A DNA stretch of 64,000 bases from Streptomyces griseoruber (lineage in GTDB: Bacteria; Actinomycetota; Actinomycetes; Streptomycetales; Streptomycetaceae). The stretch lies in assembly GCF_001514205.1 (NCBI RefSeq), contig NZ_KQ948775.1, positions 260,820 to 324,819 on the forward strand, given 5' to 3'. The notes under the pieces were generated by a model. It searched no databases and was not told where the DNA came from. It worked only from the letters and a program-made list of their open reading frames with translations. Each line of letters starts with the position of its first letter. The stretch's first letter is position 1. This document shows positions 1 to 8,805 of the stretch, in pieces. The position numbers were made by a program, and so were the translations under genes.

Positions 1-1
1 C

Positions 2-574
2 TCGATCGGCGAGTTCGACGAGAAGCGAGCCGAGAACGCCGTACGCGAACTCCTGATCGCGGTCGGTGAGGACCCGGACCGTGAGGGCCTGAAGGAGACG
101 CCGGCGCGGGTGGCGCGGGCGTACCGGGAGATATTCGCGGGGCTGTGGCAGAAGCCCGAGGACGTGCTGACGACGACGTTCGACCTGGGGCACGACGAGA
201 TGGTGCTGGTCAAGGACATCGAGGTGTTCTCGACCTGCGAGCACCACCTGGTGCCGTTCCGGGGCGTCGCCCATGTCGGCTACATCCCGTCCACCTCGGG
301 GAAGATCACCGGCCTGTCCAAGCTGGCCCGGCTGGTGGATGTCTTCGCGCGCCGTCCCCAGGTGCAGGAACGTCTCACCACGCAGATCGCGGACTCGCTG
401 ATGGAGATCCTGGAGCCGCGCGGGGTCATCGTGGTCGTCGAGTGCGAGCACATGTGCATGTCCATGCGGGGCATCCGCAAGCCCGGGGCCAAGACCATCA
501 CCTCGGCGGTGCGCGGTCAGCTGCGGGACATGGCGACGCGCAACGAGGCGATGAGCCTGATCATGGCGCACTGA
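2..574 (+). CDS. folE: GTP cyclohydrolase I, 5' end missing
   Basis: Cytoplasmic enzyme converting GTP to 7,8-dihydroneopterin triphosphate, the first step of folate (and queuosine/pterin) synthesis. The reading frame is open from base 2, beginning SIGEFDEKRAENAVRELL, so the true start lies upstream of the window. The zinc and active-site motifs are present: CEHHLVPFRG, with the zinc Cys and catalytic His, and EHMCMSMRG with the second zinc Cys. The C-terminus (MSLIMAH) looks complete. It converges on the folate genes on the opposite strand, so it is not co-transcribed with them. In Streptomyces it normally follows ftsH, which would be outside the window. High confidence. Confidence 0.97.
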   Translation, partial: SIGEFDEKRAENAVRELLIAVGEDPDREGLKETPARVARAYREIFAGLWQKPEDVLTTTFDLGHDEMVLVKDIEVFSTCEHHLVPFRGVAHVGYIPSTSGKITGLSKLARLVDVFARRPQVQERLTTQIADSLMEILEPRGVIVVVECEHMCMSMRGIRKPGAKTITSAVRGQLRDMATRNEAMSLIMAH

Positions 575-582
575 GGCGCGCC

Positions 583-618
583 CCGGTCGTCAGGCCGGTC
601 GTCAGGCCGGTCGTCAGG
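583..618. repeat. 12-bp tandem repeat, three exact copies
   Basis: The unit CCGGTCGTCAGG is repeated exactly at 583-594, 595-606 and 607-618. It sits in the short gap between the convergent ends of folE and the DUF3180 gene, and the third copy includes the stop codon of the latter. It was probably made by replication slippage; no function is evident. Confidence 0.85.
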
Positions 619-1099
619 CGGGGGAAGCGGCGCCCTTGTCGTGGTCGTCGTCCTCCGGGAGCCGGCAGACGCGCTCCAGGAAGAGGGCGGCCGCTATGAC
701 GGCGATGCCGGCCAGGACCGAGAAGCCGGCGTAGATGGCCTGGTCGCGGCGGGCGGGGATGTCGAGGGACTCCAGGAGGAACACCCCGGTGCCGCCGTAC
801 ATGCCGGCGACCAGGGCGGCGACCAGGGCGCTGGCCTGGCCGAAGACGACCGCGCGGGCCGCCATGAGGGGGTCGACGCCCTTGGCCTCGGGGCGCCGCT
901 CGCGCTGGGCCTTGAGGCGGGCGCGCAGCGAGAGCGCCGTGGACAGCAGGACCACGGCGATCAGGGCGAGGACGATGGGGGCGGCCAGGGGGACGCTGGG
1001 CAGGGTCCCGATCGAGTTCCAGAGGCGGGCGCCCGCCCAGGACAGCACGCCGGCCACGACGAACACGCCGGCCAGCACCCTGATGTGCAGCTCTCTCAC
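614..1099 (-). CDS. DUF3180 family membrane protein
   Basis: 161-residue integral membrane protein of unknown function. Four hydrophobic helices are visible at about residues 5-25, 37-57, 84-106 and 124-144, followed by an acidic cytoplasmic tail (EDDDHDKG). Small four-helix proteins of this type follow folK in many actinomycetes, and that position rather than any motif supports the family call. The GTG start at 1099 has an AAGGGA ribosome site five bases upstream. It is the last gene of the minus-strand folP-NTF2-folB-folK series, 77 bp after folK. No catalytic residues are recognised. Confidence 0.8.
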   Translation of the reverse strand: MRELHIRVLAGVFVVAGVLSWAGARLWNSIGTLPSVPLAAPIVLALIAVVLLSTALSLRARLKAQRERRPEAKGVDPLMAARAVVFGQASALVAALVAGMYGGTGVFLLESLDIPARRDQAIYAGFSVLAGIAVIAAALFLERVCRLPEDDDHDKGAASPA

Positions 1100-1176
1100 G
1101 GTGTCCCTTCAGCTCCCCCGGGGTCCGCGGGTCCTTCCGCGGACGAGTGTCGTGGTGGTCGTCTTGACCTTAACGA

Positions 1177-1788
1177 CTACTCGGGCAGCTGGAGTTCCAG
1201 GTCCTTGCGAGCGGTGACGCCTTCGCGCGTGACCGAGTCGAGAAGCCGCGCCACGGCGCCGTGGCCGGGAAGCTCTGCCTCGGGGTCCACGTCGTGCCAG
1301 GGGGCGAGGACGAAGGCGCGTTCGTGGGCGCGCGGGTGCGGCAGGGTGAGCTGCGGGTCGTCGTCCACGACGTCGGCGTACGCCACGATGTCGACGTCGA
1401 GGGTGCGCGCGCCCCAGCGCTCGTCCCGGACGCGGTGGAAGGCCTCCTCGACCGCGTGGGCCCGCTCCAGGAGCGAGGACGGGGGCAGGGTGGTCTTCAG
1501 CAGGACGACCGCGTTGAAGTACGAGGGCTGGCTGCCGGGCTCGACGCCCCACGGCTCCGTCTCGTACACCGGGGAGACTGCCTTGACGCGGACGCCCGGG
1601 GTGTCCTCCAGGGCGTCCACGGCCCCCTGGAGGGTCTCCAGGCGGTTGCCGAGGTTGGCGCCGAGGGACAGCACGGCCCGTTTGGGGTTGTGCAGGGTGG
1701 TGTCGGCGGCGTCCACCTGCCGGACGACGGAGGCGGGAACCGGCTGAACGGTCGGGTCGCTGTGATCCTCGGTGAAGGACGCGGTCAT
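1177..1788 (-). CDS. folK: 2-amino-4-hydroxy-6-hydroxymethyldihydropteridine pyrophosphokinase
   Basis: Transfers pyrophosphate from ATP to 6-hydroxymethyl-dihydropterin before condensation with p-aminobenzoate by FolP. The protein has 203 residues with SLGANLGNR at 41-49, the Mg/ATP motif RWGARTLDVDI at about 124-134, and PHPRAHERAFV at about 150-160, all typical of HPPK. It has a roughly 37-residue N-terminal extension without recognised motif before the enzyme core. The ATG at 1788 was chosen because it overlaps the folB stop as ATGA, indicating translational coupling. A longer open frame extends upstream inside folB but has no start signal. Confidence 0.95.
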   Translation of the reverse strand: MTASFTEDHSDPTVQPVPASVVRQVDAADTTLHNPKRAVLSLGANLGNRLETLQGAVDALEDTPGVRVKAVSPVYETEPWGVEPGSQPSYFNAVVLLKTTLPPSSLLERAHAVEEAFHRVRDERWGARTLDVDIVAYADVVDDDPQLTLPHPRAHERAFVLAPWHDVDPEAELPGHGAVARLLDSVTREGVTARKDLELQLPE

Positions 1789-2144
1789 ACTCGGCTCCGG
1801 GTGATGGTGACGGTCACGTCGTCGAAGGGGACCGTGATCGGGGCGTTCGGCTTGTGGACCACGACCTCGACCTCTCGTACCCCCTCGTGCCGCAGACACG
1901 CCTGGGAGATGCGCTCGGCGAGCGTCTCGATGAGGTTGACCGGTTCGCCCTCGACGACGGCCACGACCTCCTCCGCCACGATGCCGTAGTGCACGGTCTT
2001 CGCCAGGTCGTCGTCGGCGGCGGCGGGCCGGGTGTCCAGGCCGAGGACGAGGTCCACGACGAAGGTCTGGCCCTCCCTGCGTTCCTCGGGGAACACACCG
2101 TGGTACCCGCGGGCCTTCAGGCCGCGCAGCGCGACACGATCCAC
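1785..2144 (-). CDS. folB: dihydroneopterin aldolase
   Basis: Converts dihydroneopterin to 6-hydroxymethyl-dihydropterin and glycolaldehyde. The 119-residue protein carries YHGVFPEER at 14-22, with the conserved active-site Glu, and HKPNAPI near residue 100, with the catalytic Lys, as in characterised FolB enzymes. The GTG at 2144 is preferred: AGGAG lies eight bases upstream and the length fits the family. An upstream GTG at 2201 would add 19 unconserved residues. It overlaps folK by four bases and follows the NTF2-like gene after a 238-bp gap that holds no recognisable gene. Confidence 0.94.
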   Translation of the reverse strand: MDRVALRGLKARGYHGVFPEERREGQTFVVDLVLGLDTRPAAADDDLAKTVHYGIVAEEVVAVVEGEPVNLIETLAERISQACLRHEGVREVEVVVHKPNAPITVPFDDVTVTITRSRV

Positions 2145-2382
2145 GCGAATCACTCCTGCAATCGTCGGTTGCGGCCGGTGCGTACCGGGTGCGGGCGACA
2201 CCCCCGACCCGGCCGGCCTCGAACGAATCTACCTGCGCGCACCGACGGGGCCGGGCGGTGGGCGCGCGGGGACGGCGGTCCGCGGCGCGGTCTTCACCCG
2301 GTGTTTCCCTTGGTGAACCCGGTGGCTCACGGGCCGGTGGCCGCACCTCCTCACGGGTTCGTGATTCCAGCCACTTCCCGGA

Positions 2383-2898
2383 TCAGGAGGGGCTGTCGTC
2401 GTCCTCGTCGGTGTCCGGCCCGCCGTCGTTCTCGGCGAGGACCGGGGAGGCGTGGTGCGACCAGAGCTTCCAGCCGTCGGGGGTGCGGCGGAACACGTTG
2501 GTGGCGACCACCAGCTGGCCCACGAGCGGCCCGAGCTCCTCGCCCGCGCGGGGCGCGGGGCCGCCGCTGAGGATGTTCTCCGTGCAGGTCACCAGGGCGG
2601 TGTCGCCGGTGACCGAGACATGCACATCGGTGAGGAAGAACTGGATGTAGTCGGTGTTCGCCATGATCAGGGCGTACGAGCGCAGGACCTCGCCGCGCCC
2701 GGTCAGCACCGGCCAGCCGGGGTGCACGCAGGAGACCACCCCGGTGTCCGCGGGGTCGTGGTACTCCTCGTCGACGCCCAGGTCGGAGGGGGTGAGCCAG
2801 AGCGAGGACACCCCTTCGAAGTCGCCTTGTTCCAGCGCCTCGTAGAAGGCGGCGTTGGCGGCCTCGACCTGCTCGACATCGGTGTGGGGGGCGGTCAC
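2383..2898 (-). CDS. NTF2-like (SnoaL/ketosteroid-isomerase fold) protein
   Basis: 171-residue soluble protein with the cone-shaped NTF2 fold pattern: N-terminal helix (VEQVEAANAAFYEALEQGDF), a WLTPSD turn, the GRGEVLRSYALIM helix, and C-terminal strands ending in a RRTPDGWKLWSHHAS signature typical of the DUF4440/SnoaL_3 group. The tail is acidic (GGPDTDEDDDSPS). The GTG start at 2898 overlaps the folP stop (GTGA), so it is translated with folP. No pterin-specific motif is visible and its role in folate synthesis is unknown; members of this fold are often small-ligand binding or isomerase proteins. Confidence 0.88.
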   Translation of the reverse strand: MTAPHTDVEQVEAANAAFYEALEQGDFEGVSSLWLTPSDLGVDEEYHDPADTGVVSCVHPGWPVLTGRGEVLRSYALIMANTDYIQFFLTDVHVSVTGDTALVTCTENILSGGPAPRAGEELGPLVGQLVVATNVFRRTPDGWKLWSHHASPVLAENDGGPDTDEDDDSPS

Positions 2899-3755
2899 CG
2901 CGCTCCTTCCACGGCGCGTGCGACCCGTACCGCGTCGGCGGTCGCGCGCACCTGGTGCACGCGCACCGCCCATGCGCCGGTGTGCGCGGCGATCGCGGAC
3001 ACGGCGGCGGTGGCGGCGTCGCGCTCGCGCGCGGGCGGCGGCGCGCTCCCGGGACCGGCCAGGACGCGGCCGAGGAAGCGCTTGCGGGAGGCGGCGACGA
3101 GCAGCGGGTGTCCCAGCGCGTGCAGCCGGTCGAGGTGGGCGAGCAGGGTGAGGTCGTGCTCGGCCTCCTTGGAGAAGCCGAGGCCGGGGTCGACGACGAT
3201 GCGGTCGGGGGAGACGCCGCCGGCGAGAACGGCCTCCACGCGCGCGTGCAGCTCGTCGACGACCTCGGTGACGACGTCCTCGTAGGAGCCCTTGACGTTG
3301 CCGCCCTCCAGGAAGCCGCGCCAGTGCATGACGACGAAGGGGGCGCCCGCCTCCGCGACGGCCGGGATCATCGCGGGGTCGGCGAGGCCGCCGCTGACGT
3401 CGTTGACGAGGACGGCGCCGGCGGCGAGGGCCTGGGCGGCGACGGAGGCCCGCATGGTGTCGACGGAGACGACGGCGCCCTCGGAGGCGAGGCCCCGGAC
3501 GACGGGGATGACCCGGCGCAGTTCCTCGGCCTCGTCGACCCGGGTGGCGCCGGGGCGGGTGGACTCGCCGCCGACGTCGACGAGGTCGGCGCCCTCGGCG
3601 ACGAGCTGGAGGCCGTGCTTGACGGCGGCCGTCGTGTCGAACCAGCGGCCGCCGTCGGAGAACGAGTCGGGTGTCACGTTGACGACGCCCATGACCGCGC
3701 AGCGGTCCCAGTCCGGAAGGCCGGCGACCTGCCCGCGTCCGCTCTGCTTGCTCAT
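2895..3755 (-). CDS. folP: dihydropteroate synthase
   Basis: Condenses 6-hydroxymethyl-dihydropterin pyrophosphate with p-aminobenzoate; target of sulfonamides. The 286-residue TIM-barrel shows the signature motifs NVTPDSFSDGG at 26-36, DVGGESTRPGA near 60-70, NDVSGG, the MHWRG loop and SRKRFLG. Length is normal. First gene of a minus-strand group (folP, NTF2-like, folB, folK, DUF3180). The ATG at 3755 is the only start that keeps the N-terminal barrel strand intact. Confidence 0.97.
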   Translation of the reverse strand: MSKQSGRGQVAGLPDWDRCAVMGVVNVTPDSFSDGGRWFDTTAAVKHGLQLVAEGADLVDVGGESTRPGATRVDEAEELRRVIPVVRGLASEGAVVSVDTMRASVAAQALAAGAVLVNDVSGGLADPAMIPAVAEAGAPFVVMHWRGFLEGGNVKGSYEDVVTEVVDELHARVEAVLAGGVSPDRIVVDPGLGFSKEAEHDLTLLAHLDRLHALGHPLLVAASRKRFLGRVLAGPGSAPPPARERDAATAAVSAIAAHTGAWAVRVHQVRATADAVRVARAVEGAR

Positions 3756-3887
3756 ACGTTCAGCCTAGGCCCAGCGGGGCACCGGGACGCCGGGAGGCCC
3801 GGGCGCGGGCCCCCGGGCTGGGAGGGGCGGGGCCTGCGCCCGGGCCGGTCCGGGAGGGGACGGGGGGCCCGGCGGGTGGTCGCGGGT

Positions 3888-5702
3888 TCAGGCGGCCCTT
3901 ACGTCCTGTCTCTCGGTGAGTCCGTGGGCGCACGCGCGGGCCGGCTTGGTGCGGCGGCGCAGGAAGCGGGGCAGCGGGAGGGCCAGGTTCACGAAGCCCT
4001 CGGCCTGCATGGCGGCGAAGCCGATGCGCGGGAGGTCGCCCGAGGCGCGGTACACCACGAAGCGGGGCTCCCAGCGGGGCTGGAACTTGGCGTTGAACTT
4101 GTACAGGGACTCGATCTGGAACCAGCGGGAGAGGAAGACCAGCAGCCCGCGCCAGGCGCGCAGCACCGGCCCCGCGCCGATCTTCTCGCCGCGGGCGAGC
4201 GCCGAGCGGAACATCGCGAAGTTCAGCGACACGCGCGTGATGCCGAATTTCGGGGCGGCCTGGAGGGCGGCGACGATGAGGAGTTCGTTCATGCCGGGGT
4301 CGGCGGAGCGGTCGCGGCGCATCAGGTCCAGGGAGGCGCCGTCGGGGCCCCAGGGCACGAAGTGCAGGATCGCCTTCAGGTCGCCGTACGGGCCGGGCGC
4401 CTCGTCGGCCTTGTGGGCGGTGGCGATGAGGCAGTCGCCGTCGGCCGCGTCGCCGACGCGGCCGAGCGCCATGGAGAAGCCGCGCTCGGTGTCGGTGCCG
4501 CGCCAGTCCTCCGCGGCCAGCCGGATCCGCTCCAGTTCGGCCTCGCCCAGGTCACGGACACGACGTACGCGGGTCTCGTAACCGGCGCGCTCGATGCGCT
4601 TGACCATCTGCCGGACGTTGCGCATCGCGCGGCCGGCGAGCGAGAAATCCGCCACGTCGACCACCGCCTCGTCGCCGAGTTCGAGGGCGTCGAGGCCGGT
4701 CTCGCGGGTCCAGACCTCGCCGCCGGTCTCCGAGCAGCCCATCACGGCGGGCGTCCAGGAGTGCGCCTTGGCCTCGTCCATGAAGCGTTCGATGGCGCCG
4801 GGCCAGGCCTCGACGTCGCCGATGGGGTCGCCGCTGGCGAGCATCACGCCGGAGACGACGCGGTAGGTGACGGCGGCCTTGCCGCTGGGGGAGAAGACCA
4901 CGGCCTTGTCGCGGCGCAGCGCGAAGTGGCCGAGGGAGTCGCGGCGGCCGTGCCGGTCGAGCAGGGCGCGCAGCCGGGCCTCGTCCTCGTCGGTGAGGCG
5001 GGCGGCCGGGTGTTCGGGCCGGAAGGCGAGGTAGATGGTGGTGACGGCGGTGATCCAGCCGAGGGCGCCGAGGGAGAAGGCGACGGTCCAGGAGGTGCTG
5101 CCCTGGTAGTCGACCGGGCCCTCGAAGCCGAGGAGGCCGTACAGGACGTGGGTAATGCGATCGGCCAGGCTCGGGTCGCCGATCATGCGCCGCGGGTGGA
5201 CGCTGACGATGATCAGTCCGAGGACGAGGGAACCGGCGCCCATGAGGACGAAGTTGGCGAGCGCGCGCCACCGGCTGCGCGGGTCCGGCAGGGCCCTGAA
5301 CTGGTCCCGGTGGGCGATCAGCGGGATCAGCAGCGCGAGCGAGATGAGCGCGCCCACGACCGAGTGCCGGTACACGAACTGCGCCACCGCGCCGGCCGGG
5401 AGCAGCGCCACCGCCGCCCGCCAGGCGCGCCGCTTGCCGCGCCTGAGGCCGTGGGCGAGCAGGAGCAGCAGCACACCGGCGCTGAGCGAGAGCGCCGCCG
5501 CGAACGGGCCGAACGAGCCGGGCAGCACCTCGGCGAGCGTGTGCATACGGCTCTGCCGGAACCGCGGGAAGATGCCCGCCGCGACGTCCAGCAGCCCGAC
5601 GAGGGCACAGGCTCTGCCGACGAGGGCGGGTACGGACTCGGGGCGCGGGCCACGCATCAGCGGCCGCACCCGGCTTGATCGGTTCGGAACCCCGTCCGAC
5701 AT
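3888..5702 (-). CDS. LysX/MprF-like membrane protein with DUF2156 acyltransferase domain
   Basis: About 604 residues. The N-terminal third has several hydrophobic segments (for example LSLSAGVLLLLLAHGLRRG and ALISLALLIPLIAH). The C-terminal half is a DUF2156/phosphatidylglycerol-lysyltransferase-type GNAT domain with YRVVSGVMLASGDPIG, a DVADFSLAGRAMRNVRQMVKR segment, LDLMRRDRSADPGMNELL, and ESLYKFNAKFQPRWEPRFVVY near the end, all characteristic of LysX/MprF enzymes that transfer aminoacyl groups from tRNA to membrane lipid. There is no lysyl-tRNA synthetase domain, so it would need tRNA charged elsewhere. ATG 5702 has a GGGAAGATGGGG site; in-frame ATGs at 5726 and 5777 are alternatives. Substrate not determinable. 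Confidence 0.85.
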   Translation of the reverse strand: MSDGVPNRSSRVRPLMRGPRPESVPALVGRACALVGLLDVAAGIFPRFRQSRMHTLAEVLPGSFGPFAAALSLSAGVLLLLLAHGLRRGKRRAWRAAVALLPAGAVAQFVYRHSVVGALISLALLIPLIAHRDQFRALPDPRSRWRALANFVLMGAGSLVLGLIIVSVHPRRMIGDPSLADRITHVLYGLLGFEGPVDYQGSTSWTVAFSLGALGWITAVTTIYLAFRPEHPAARLTDEDEARLRALLDRHGRRDSLGHFALRRDKAVVFSPSGKAAVTYRVVSGVMLASGDPIGDVEAWPGAIERFMDEAKAHSWTPAVMGCSETGGEVWTRETGLDALELGDEAVVDVADFSLAGRAMRNVRQMVKRIERAGYETRVRRVRDLGEAELERIRLAAEDWRGTDTERGFSMALGRVGDAADGDCLIATAHKADEAPGPYGDLKAILHFVPWGPDGASLDLMRRDRSADPGMNELLIVAALQAAPKFGITRVSLNFAMFRSALARGEKIGAGPVLRAWRGLLVFLSRWFQIESLYKFNAKFQPRWEPRFVVYRASGDLPRIGFAAMQAEGFVNLALPLPRFLRRRTKPARACAHGLTERQDVRAA

Positions 5703-5939
5703 TTCCCCATCTTCCCTGACAGACATCGCATCCCGTTGTTCCGCGAGAGACCTTGGATCCGGATCCGATTCGGGCATCCGGCGACATTGCGCCCTCTAGG
5801 ACGGTGTCTCGGGGAGAGAGGTTCACTCCCCTCTTCAAAGCCGCTGAAAAGGCCAAGGAAAGTCCGGGACAAGCCCTCGCGAAGGAGTCGGGAGGGAACG
5901 CGTGTGCGCCCGGGCCAGGAGCAGGCAGGAAACCGTCGT

Positions 5940-7058
5940 ATGGGTCTCACGAGCAACACAGTGCTGCTGTTGTCCATCCTGTTCGCGTTAATGCTGTTCG
6001 CCGGCACGGTATGGCTGTGGCCGCGGCTGGCGCGGCGTTCCTGGCGGGCCGTCGGTGGGCGCGTCGGTCTGCTGCTCTGCACTCAGCTCGCCCTCTTCGT
6101 GTCCGTGGGCCTGTCCGCCAATCAGGCCTTCGGTTTCTACGCCAGCTGGGCGGACCTGTTCGGCCGGGAGACGGAGCCGGGTGTGGTCGTCGACCACACG
6201 AACGGCGCCCCGGCCGGGCCGCTGCGGGTCGTGGGCAGCCGCCGGGTGGAAGGCGGCGGCGGGCGGCCGGACTTCGGCGGGCAGATCCAGAAGGTGGTGC
6301 TGGTCGGCCGTACGACGCACATCAGCACGCCCGCCTACGTGTATCTGCCGCCCGAGTACTTCGCCGCGAAGAACCGCACGCGCACGTTCCCCGTGGCCGT
6401 CGTCCTCACGGGCTACCCGGGCACGGCGGAGGCGCTCGTCGACAAGCTGCACTACCCGCGCACCGCGCGGCAGCTCGCCGGGGACGGGCGGATGCAGCCG
6501 ATGATCCTGGTGATGCTGCGGCCGACGGTGGCTCCGCCGCGGGACACGGAGTGCGTGGACATTCCGGGCGGGCCGCAGACCGAGTCGTTCTTCGCCAAGG
6601 ACCTGCCGGACGCCGTGGGGGCCCACTACAGGGTGGGCAAGAGGCCCGCGAGCTGGGGGATCATCGGGGACTCCACCGGCGGCTACTGCGCCCTGAAGCT
6701 CGCGATGCACCACCCGGAGGTGTACGCGGCGGGCGCGGGCCTGTCGGCGTACTACAAGGCGCCCAGCGATCCGACCACCGGCGACCTGTTCCGCGGCGAC
6801 GAGACCCTGCGCAAGGAGGCCGATCTGCGCTGGTTTCTGAAGAATCGTTCCGCTCCGGACACCTCGCTGCTCGTCACCAGCAGCAGGGCGGGAGAGTCCA
6901 ACTACAAGGCCACGCTGAACTTCATAGACCTGGCCAAGGCCACGGACCGGACCCGGATCTCGTCGATCATTCTGGAAAGCGGCGGGCACAACTTCAACAC
7001 CTGGCGCCGTGAGATCCCGCCCGCCCTGGAGTGGCTCAGTGGCCGGCTGAGTAATTGA
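5940..7058 (+). CDS. membrane-anchored alpha/beta hydrolase, esterase/mycolyltransferase-like
   Basis: 372-residue protein with two N-terminal membrane helices (about 4-22 and 45-67) followed by an extracytoplasmic esterase-D/antigen-85-like domain. The nucleophile elbow GDSTGGYCALKLA lies near residue 243 and the catalytic His is in ESGGHNFNTW near 349; strands AYVYLPPEYF and PVAVVLTGYPG mark the hydrolase core. The ATG at 5940 follows CAGGAAA by eight bases; the longer frame upstream begins in the promoter region. It is divergent from the DUF2156 gene with about 240 bp between them. Streptomyces lacks mycolic acids, so a true mycolyltransferase role is unlikely; substrate unknown. Confidence 0.88.
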   Translation: MGLTSNTVLLLSILFALMLFAGTVWLWPRLARRSWRAVGGRVGLLLCTQLALFVSVGLSANQAFGFYASWADLFGRETEPGVVVDHTNGAPAGPLRVVGSRRVEGGGGRPDFGGQIQKVVLVGRTTHISTPAYVYLPPEYFAAKNRTRTFPVAVVLTGYPGTAEALVDKLHYPRTARQLAGDGRMQPMILVMLRPTVAPPRDTECVDIPGGPQTESFFAKDLPDAVGAHYRVGKRPASWGIIGDSTGGYCALKLAMHHPEVYAAGAGLSAYYKAPSDPTTGDLFRGDETLRKEADLRWFLKNRSAPDTSLLVTSSRAGESNYKATLNFIDLAKATDRTRISSIILESGGHNFNTWRREIPPALEWLSGRLSN

Positions 7059-7161
7059 TCTTGACTTCCGTGGCCATCCGTGGCCTGTGAAGGCTTCGGT
7101 ATGGCTGTGTTTTTACGGGGCGGGGCGCCAACATTCGCCTACGCGCGGTAAGTTTCTGGCC

Positions 7162-8709
7162 ATGCCACGTGGACGTCACCGCCATTCCCCGCCACTGCAC
7201 AGGCTGTTGCCTCCCTCGGCGATCGCAGGCGTCTCGCTCATCTGCGCCTTCGGTCCCTGGGTGCTCTCGGATCCCGCCGTGCTCCGCGTCGTCGCCGCCG
7301 TCGCCGCGGCCACCGCGATCGTGGGGGCCGCCGTCCTGCGCCGCTGGGACACCCACGCCGGCAAACAGGTCGCCGACCTCACGCGCGCGCGGGCGAGCGA
7401 CGAGTGGCGCTTCGAGGAACGCGTCGCCGAGCTGGAGACCGACCTCGACGAATCGCGTGAGCTGCGCGGCAAACTGGAGAAACGGCTGCGGGCCAAGCGC
7501 GCCGAACTGGCCGGCCTGCGCAACGAGCACGCCGCCCTGCTGCGCCGTTACGCCACGGCGGAGACCGAGCGGGCGAGCGCCCTGGAGGGCCGCCGACTGC
7601 TCGAGATCGAGAACACGGCCGAGCCGGAGCCGCACGCGCTGCCTTCCGCGCACGGGTCGGAGCCGGCGGAGCAGGACACGGAGACCGCGGTCTCCGAGAC
7701 GCCCGAGGCCGCGGAGACCGTCGAGAGCGGCGCGACCGCCGACGCGGAGCCCAAGGCCCCGGCGGCCTTCTCCCCCGAGGGTTCGCAGCTGTACGCGCGG
7801 GCGCGCTCGGCGCTGGCGAAGCTCGACCCGGACGCGGCTCCGGCCGGGGCCGCCGACGACTCCGGCGCACAGGAGCCCGTGAAGGTTCCGTCCGGCAAGG
7901 CCGGTGGCGAGGACTCCGCCCAGGAGGACGAGGCCGAGGGGCAGCCCGAGGCGGCCGACGAGCACACGCGCGCGGTCGCCCCCCACACCGCCGACGAGAC
8001 CGACGCGGGTCGGGCGACGGACAGGACTGCTCCGGAGCCGACGCGGACGGGCACCGACGAGGCCACCTCGGACGAGGCCGCCTCCGACCGGACCGCTGCC
8101 GCGCGGGCCGCCTCCGAGCGGGCGGCTGCCGAGCCGGCCGCCTCCGAGCGTGCCGCCGCGGCCGCGGCGCACTCCGGGGGTGTGGCTTCCCCGGCGGCTC
8201 GTGCCGAGGGTGTGGCTTCCCCGGCGCCCGCCGCCGGGCGTGCCGCCTCTCCGGCGACCGCCGACGCGGTGGGCGCCGCCCCCGCCGCCGTCTCCGAGGC
8301 CGCCGACCGCGCCGTCTCCGAGCCGGTGCCGGCCGAGGCCCCCGCCGTGTCCGCCGCGCTCGTCCCGCGGCCCGCCGCGCCGGTGGTGCGGCCGTCCGGG
8401 CACTTCACCGTGCCGACCGCCGTGGCCGTCGTACCCGCCGCGCAGCCGGTACGGCGTCCCGCGGTGCAGGGCGGGTTCGACTTCTTCGGTACGAAGAGCG
8501 CGACGCCGAACGCCCTGGAGTCGGTGCAGAACGAGGACCTCGCCGACGTCGTCGGCCAGGAGGCGCTCGCGCTGCACAAGGCCGAGGCCGAGGCGGAGTT
8601 CAAGCCGGCCGGCGAGGAGGCGCGCGGCGTCGGCCAGGTGATCGACCTGACCGCGCACGACGAGACTGAGGTGATCGACCTCCAGGGCCTGCGCAGCGCG
8701 GTGTCCTGA
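7162..8709 (+). CDS. Ala/Glu/Pro-rich membrane-anchored coiled-coil protein
   Basis: 515 residues. Two hydrophobic stretches near residues 18-33 and 40-60 place the N-terminus in the membrane. A coiled coil follows at about 75-145 (ELETDLDESRELRGKLEKRL and continuing heptads). Residues about 150-430 are low-complexity Ala/Pro/Glu/Ser with repeated AASERAA-type units. A short conserved-looking tail includes GGFDFFGTKS and two near-identical VIDL motifs (GQVIDLTAH, EVIDLQGLR). I do not recognise a functional family. The ATG at 7162 was chosen because it begins the conserved-looking part; an in-frame GTG at 7087 is less likely. It is followed by a strong bidirectional hairpin. Confidence 0.75.
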   Translation: MPRGRHRHSPPLHRLLPPSAIAGVSLICAFGPWVLSDPAVLRVVAAVAAATAIVGAAVLRRWDTHAGKQVADLTRARASDEWRFEERVAELETDLDESRELRGKLEKRLRAKRAELAGLRNEHAALLRRYATAETERASALEGRRLLEIENTAEPEPHALPSAHGSEPAEQDTETAVSETPEAAETVESGATADAEPKAPAAFSPEGSQLYARARSALAKLDPDAAPAGAADDSGAQEPVKVPSGKAGGEDSAQEDEAEGQPEAADEHTRAVAPHTADETDAGRATDRTAPEPTRTGTDEATSDEAASDRTAAARAASERAAAEPAASERAAAAAAHSGGVASPAARAEGVASPAPAAGRAASPATADAVGAAPAAVSEAADRAVSEPVPAEAPAVSAALVPRPAAPVVRPSGHFTVPTAVAVVPAAQPVRRPAVQGGFDFFGTKSATPNALESVQNEDLADVVGQEALALHKAEAEAEFKPAGEEARGVGQVIDLTAHDETEVIDLQGLRSAVS

Positions 8710-8730
8710 CCCGCCGTCACCCCTGGTGCG

Positions 8731-8795
8731 GCCGAAGGGCCGTGCGGCCACCGTCTTCCGGAGTCCTCCGGACGGTGGCCGCACGGCCCTTCGGC
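8731..8795. terminator. bidirectional terminator, 25-bp perfect inverted repeat
   Basis: Arms 8731-8755 and 8771-8795 are exact reverse complements (25 of 25), separated by a 15-base loop that itself contains CCGGA/TCCGG. It lies between the convergent stops at 8709 (+) and 8806 (-). There is no long T-run, as is usual for Streptomyces terminators. It should stop transcription from both sides. Confidence 0.9.
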
Positions 8796-8805
8796 TTGCG
8801 GGCCC

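Noticed and set aside
2955..5678. 907-codon plus-strand open frame
   Set aside because: It is the complement of folP and the DUF2156 gene, both with clear motifs; Gly/Arg/Asp-rich translation is typical of GC-rich shadow frames.
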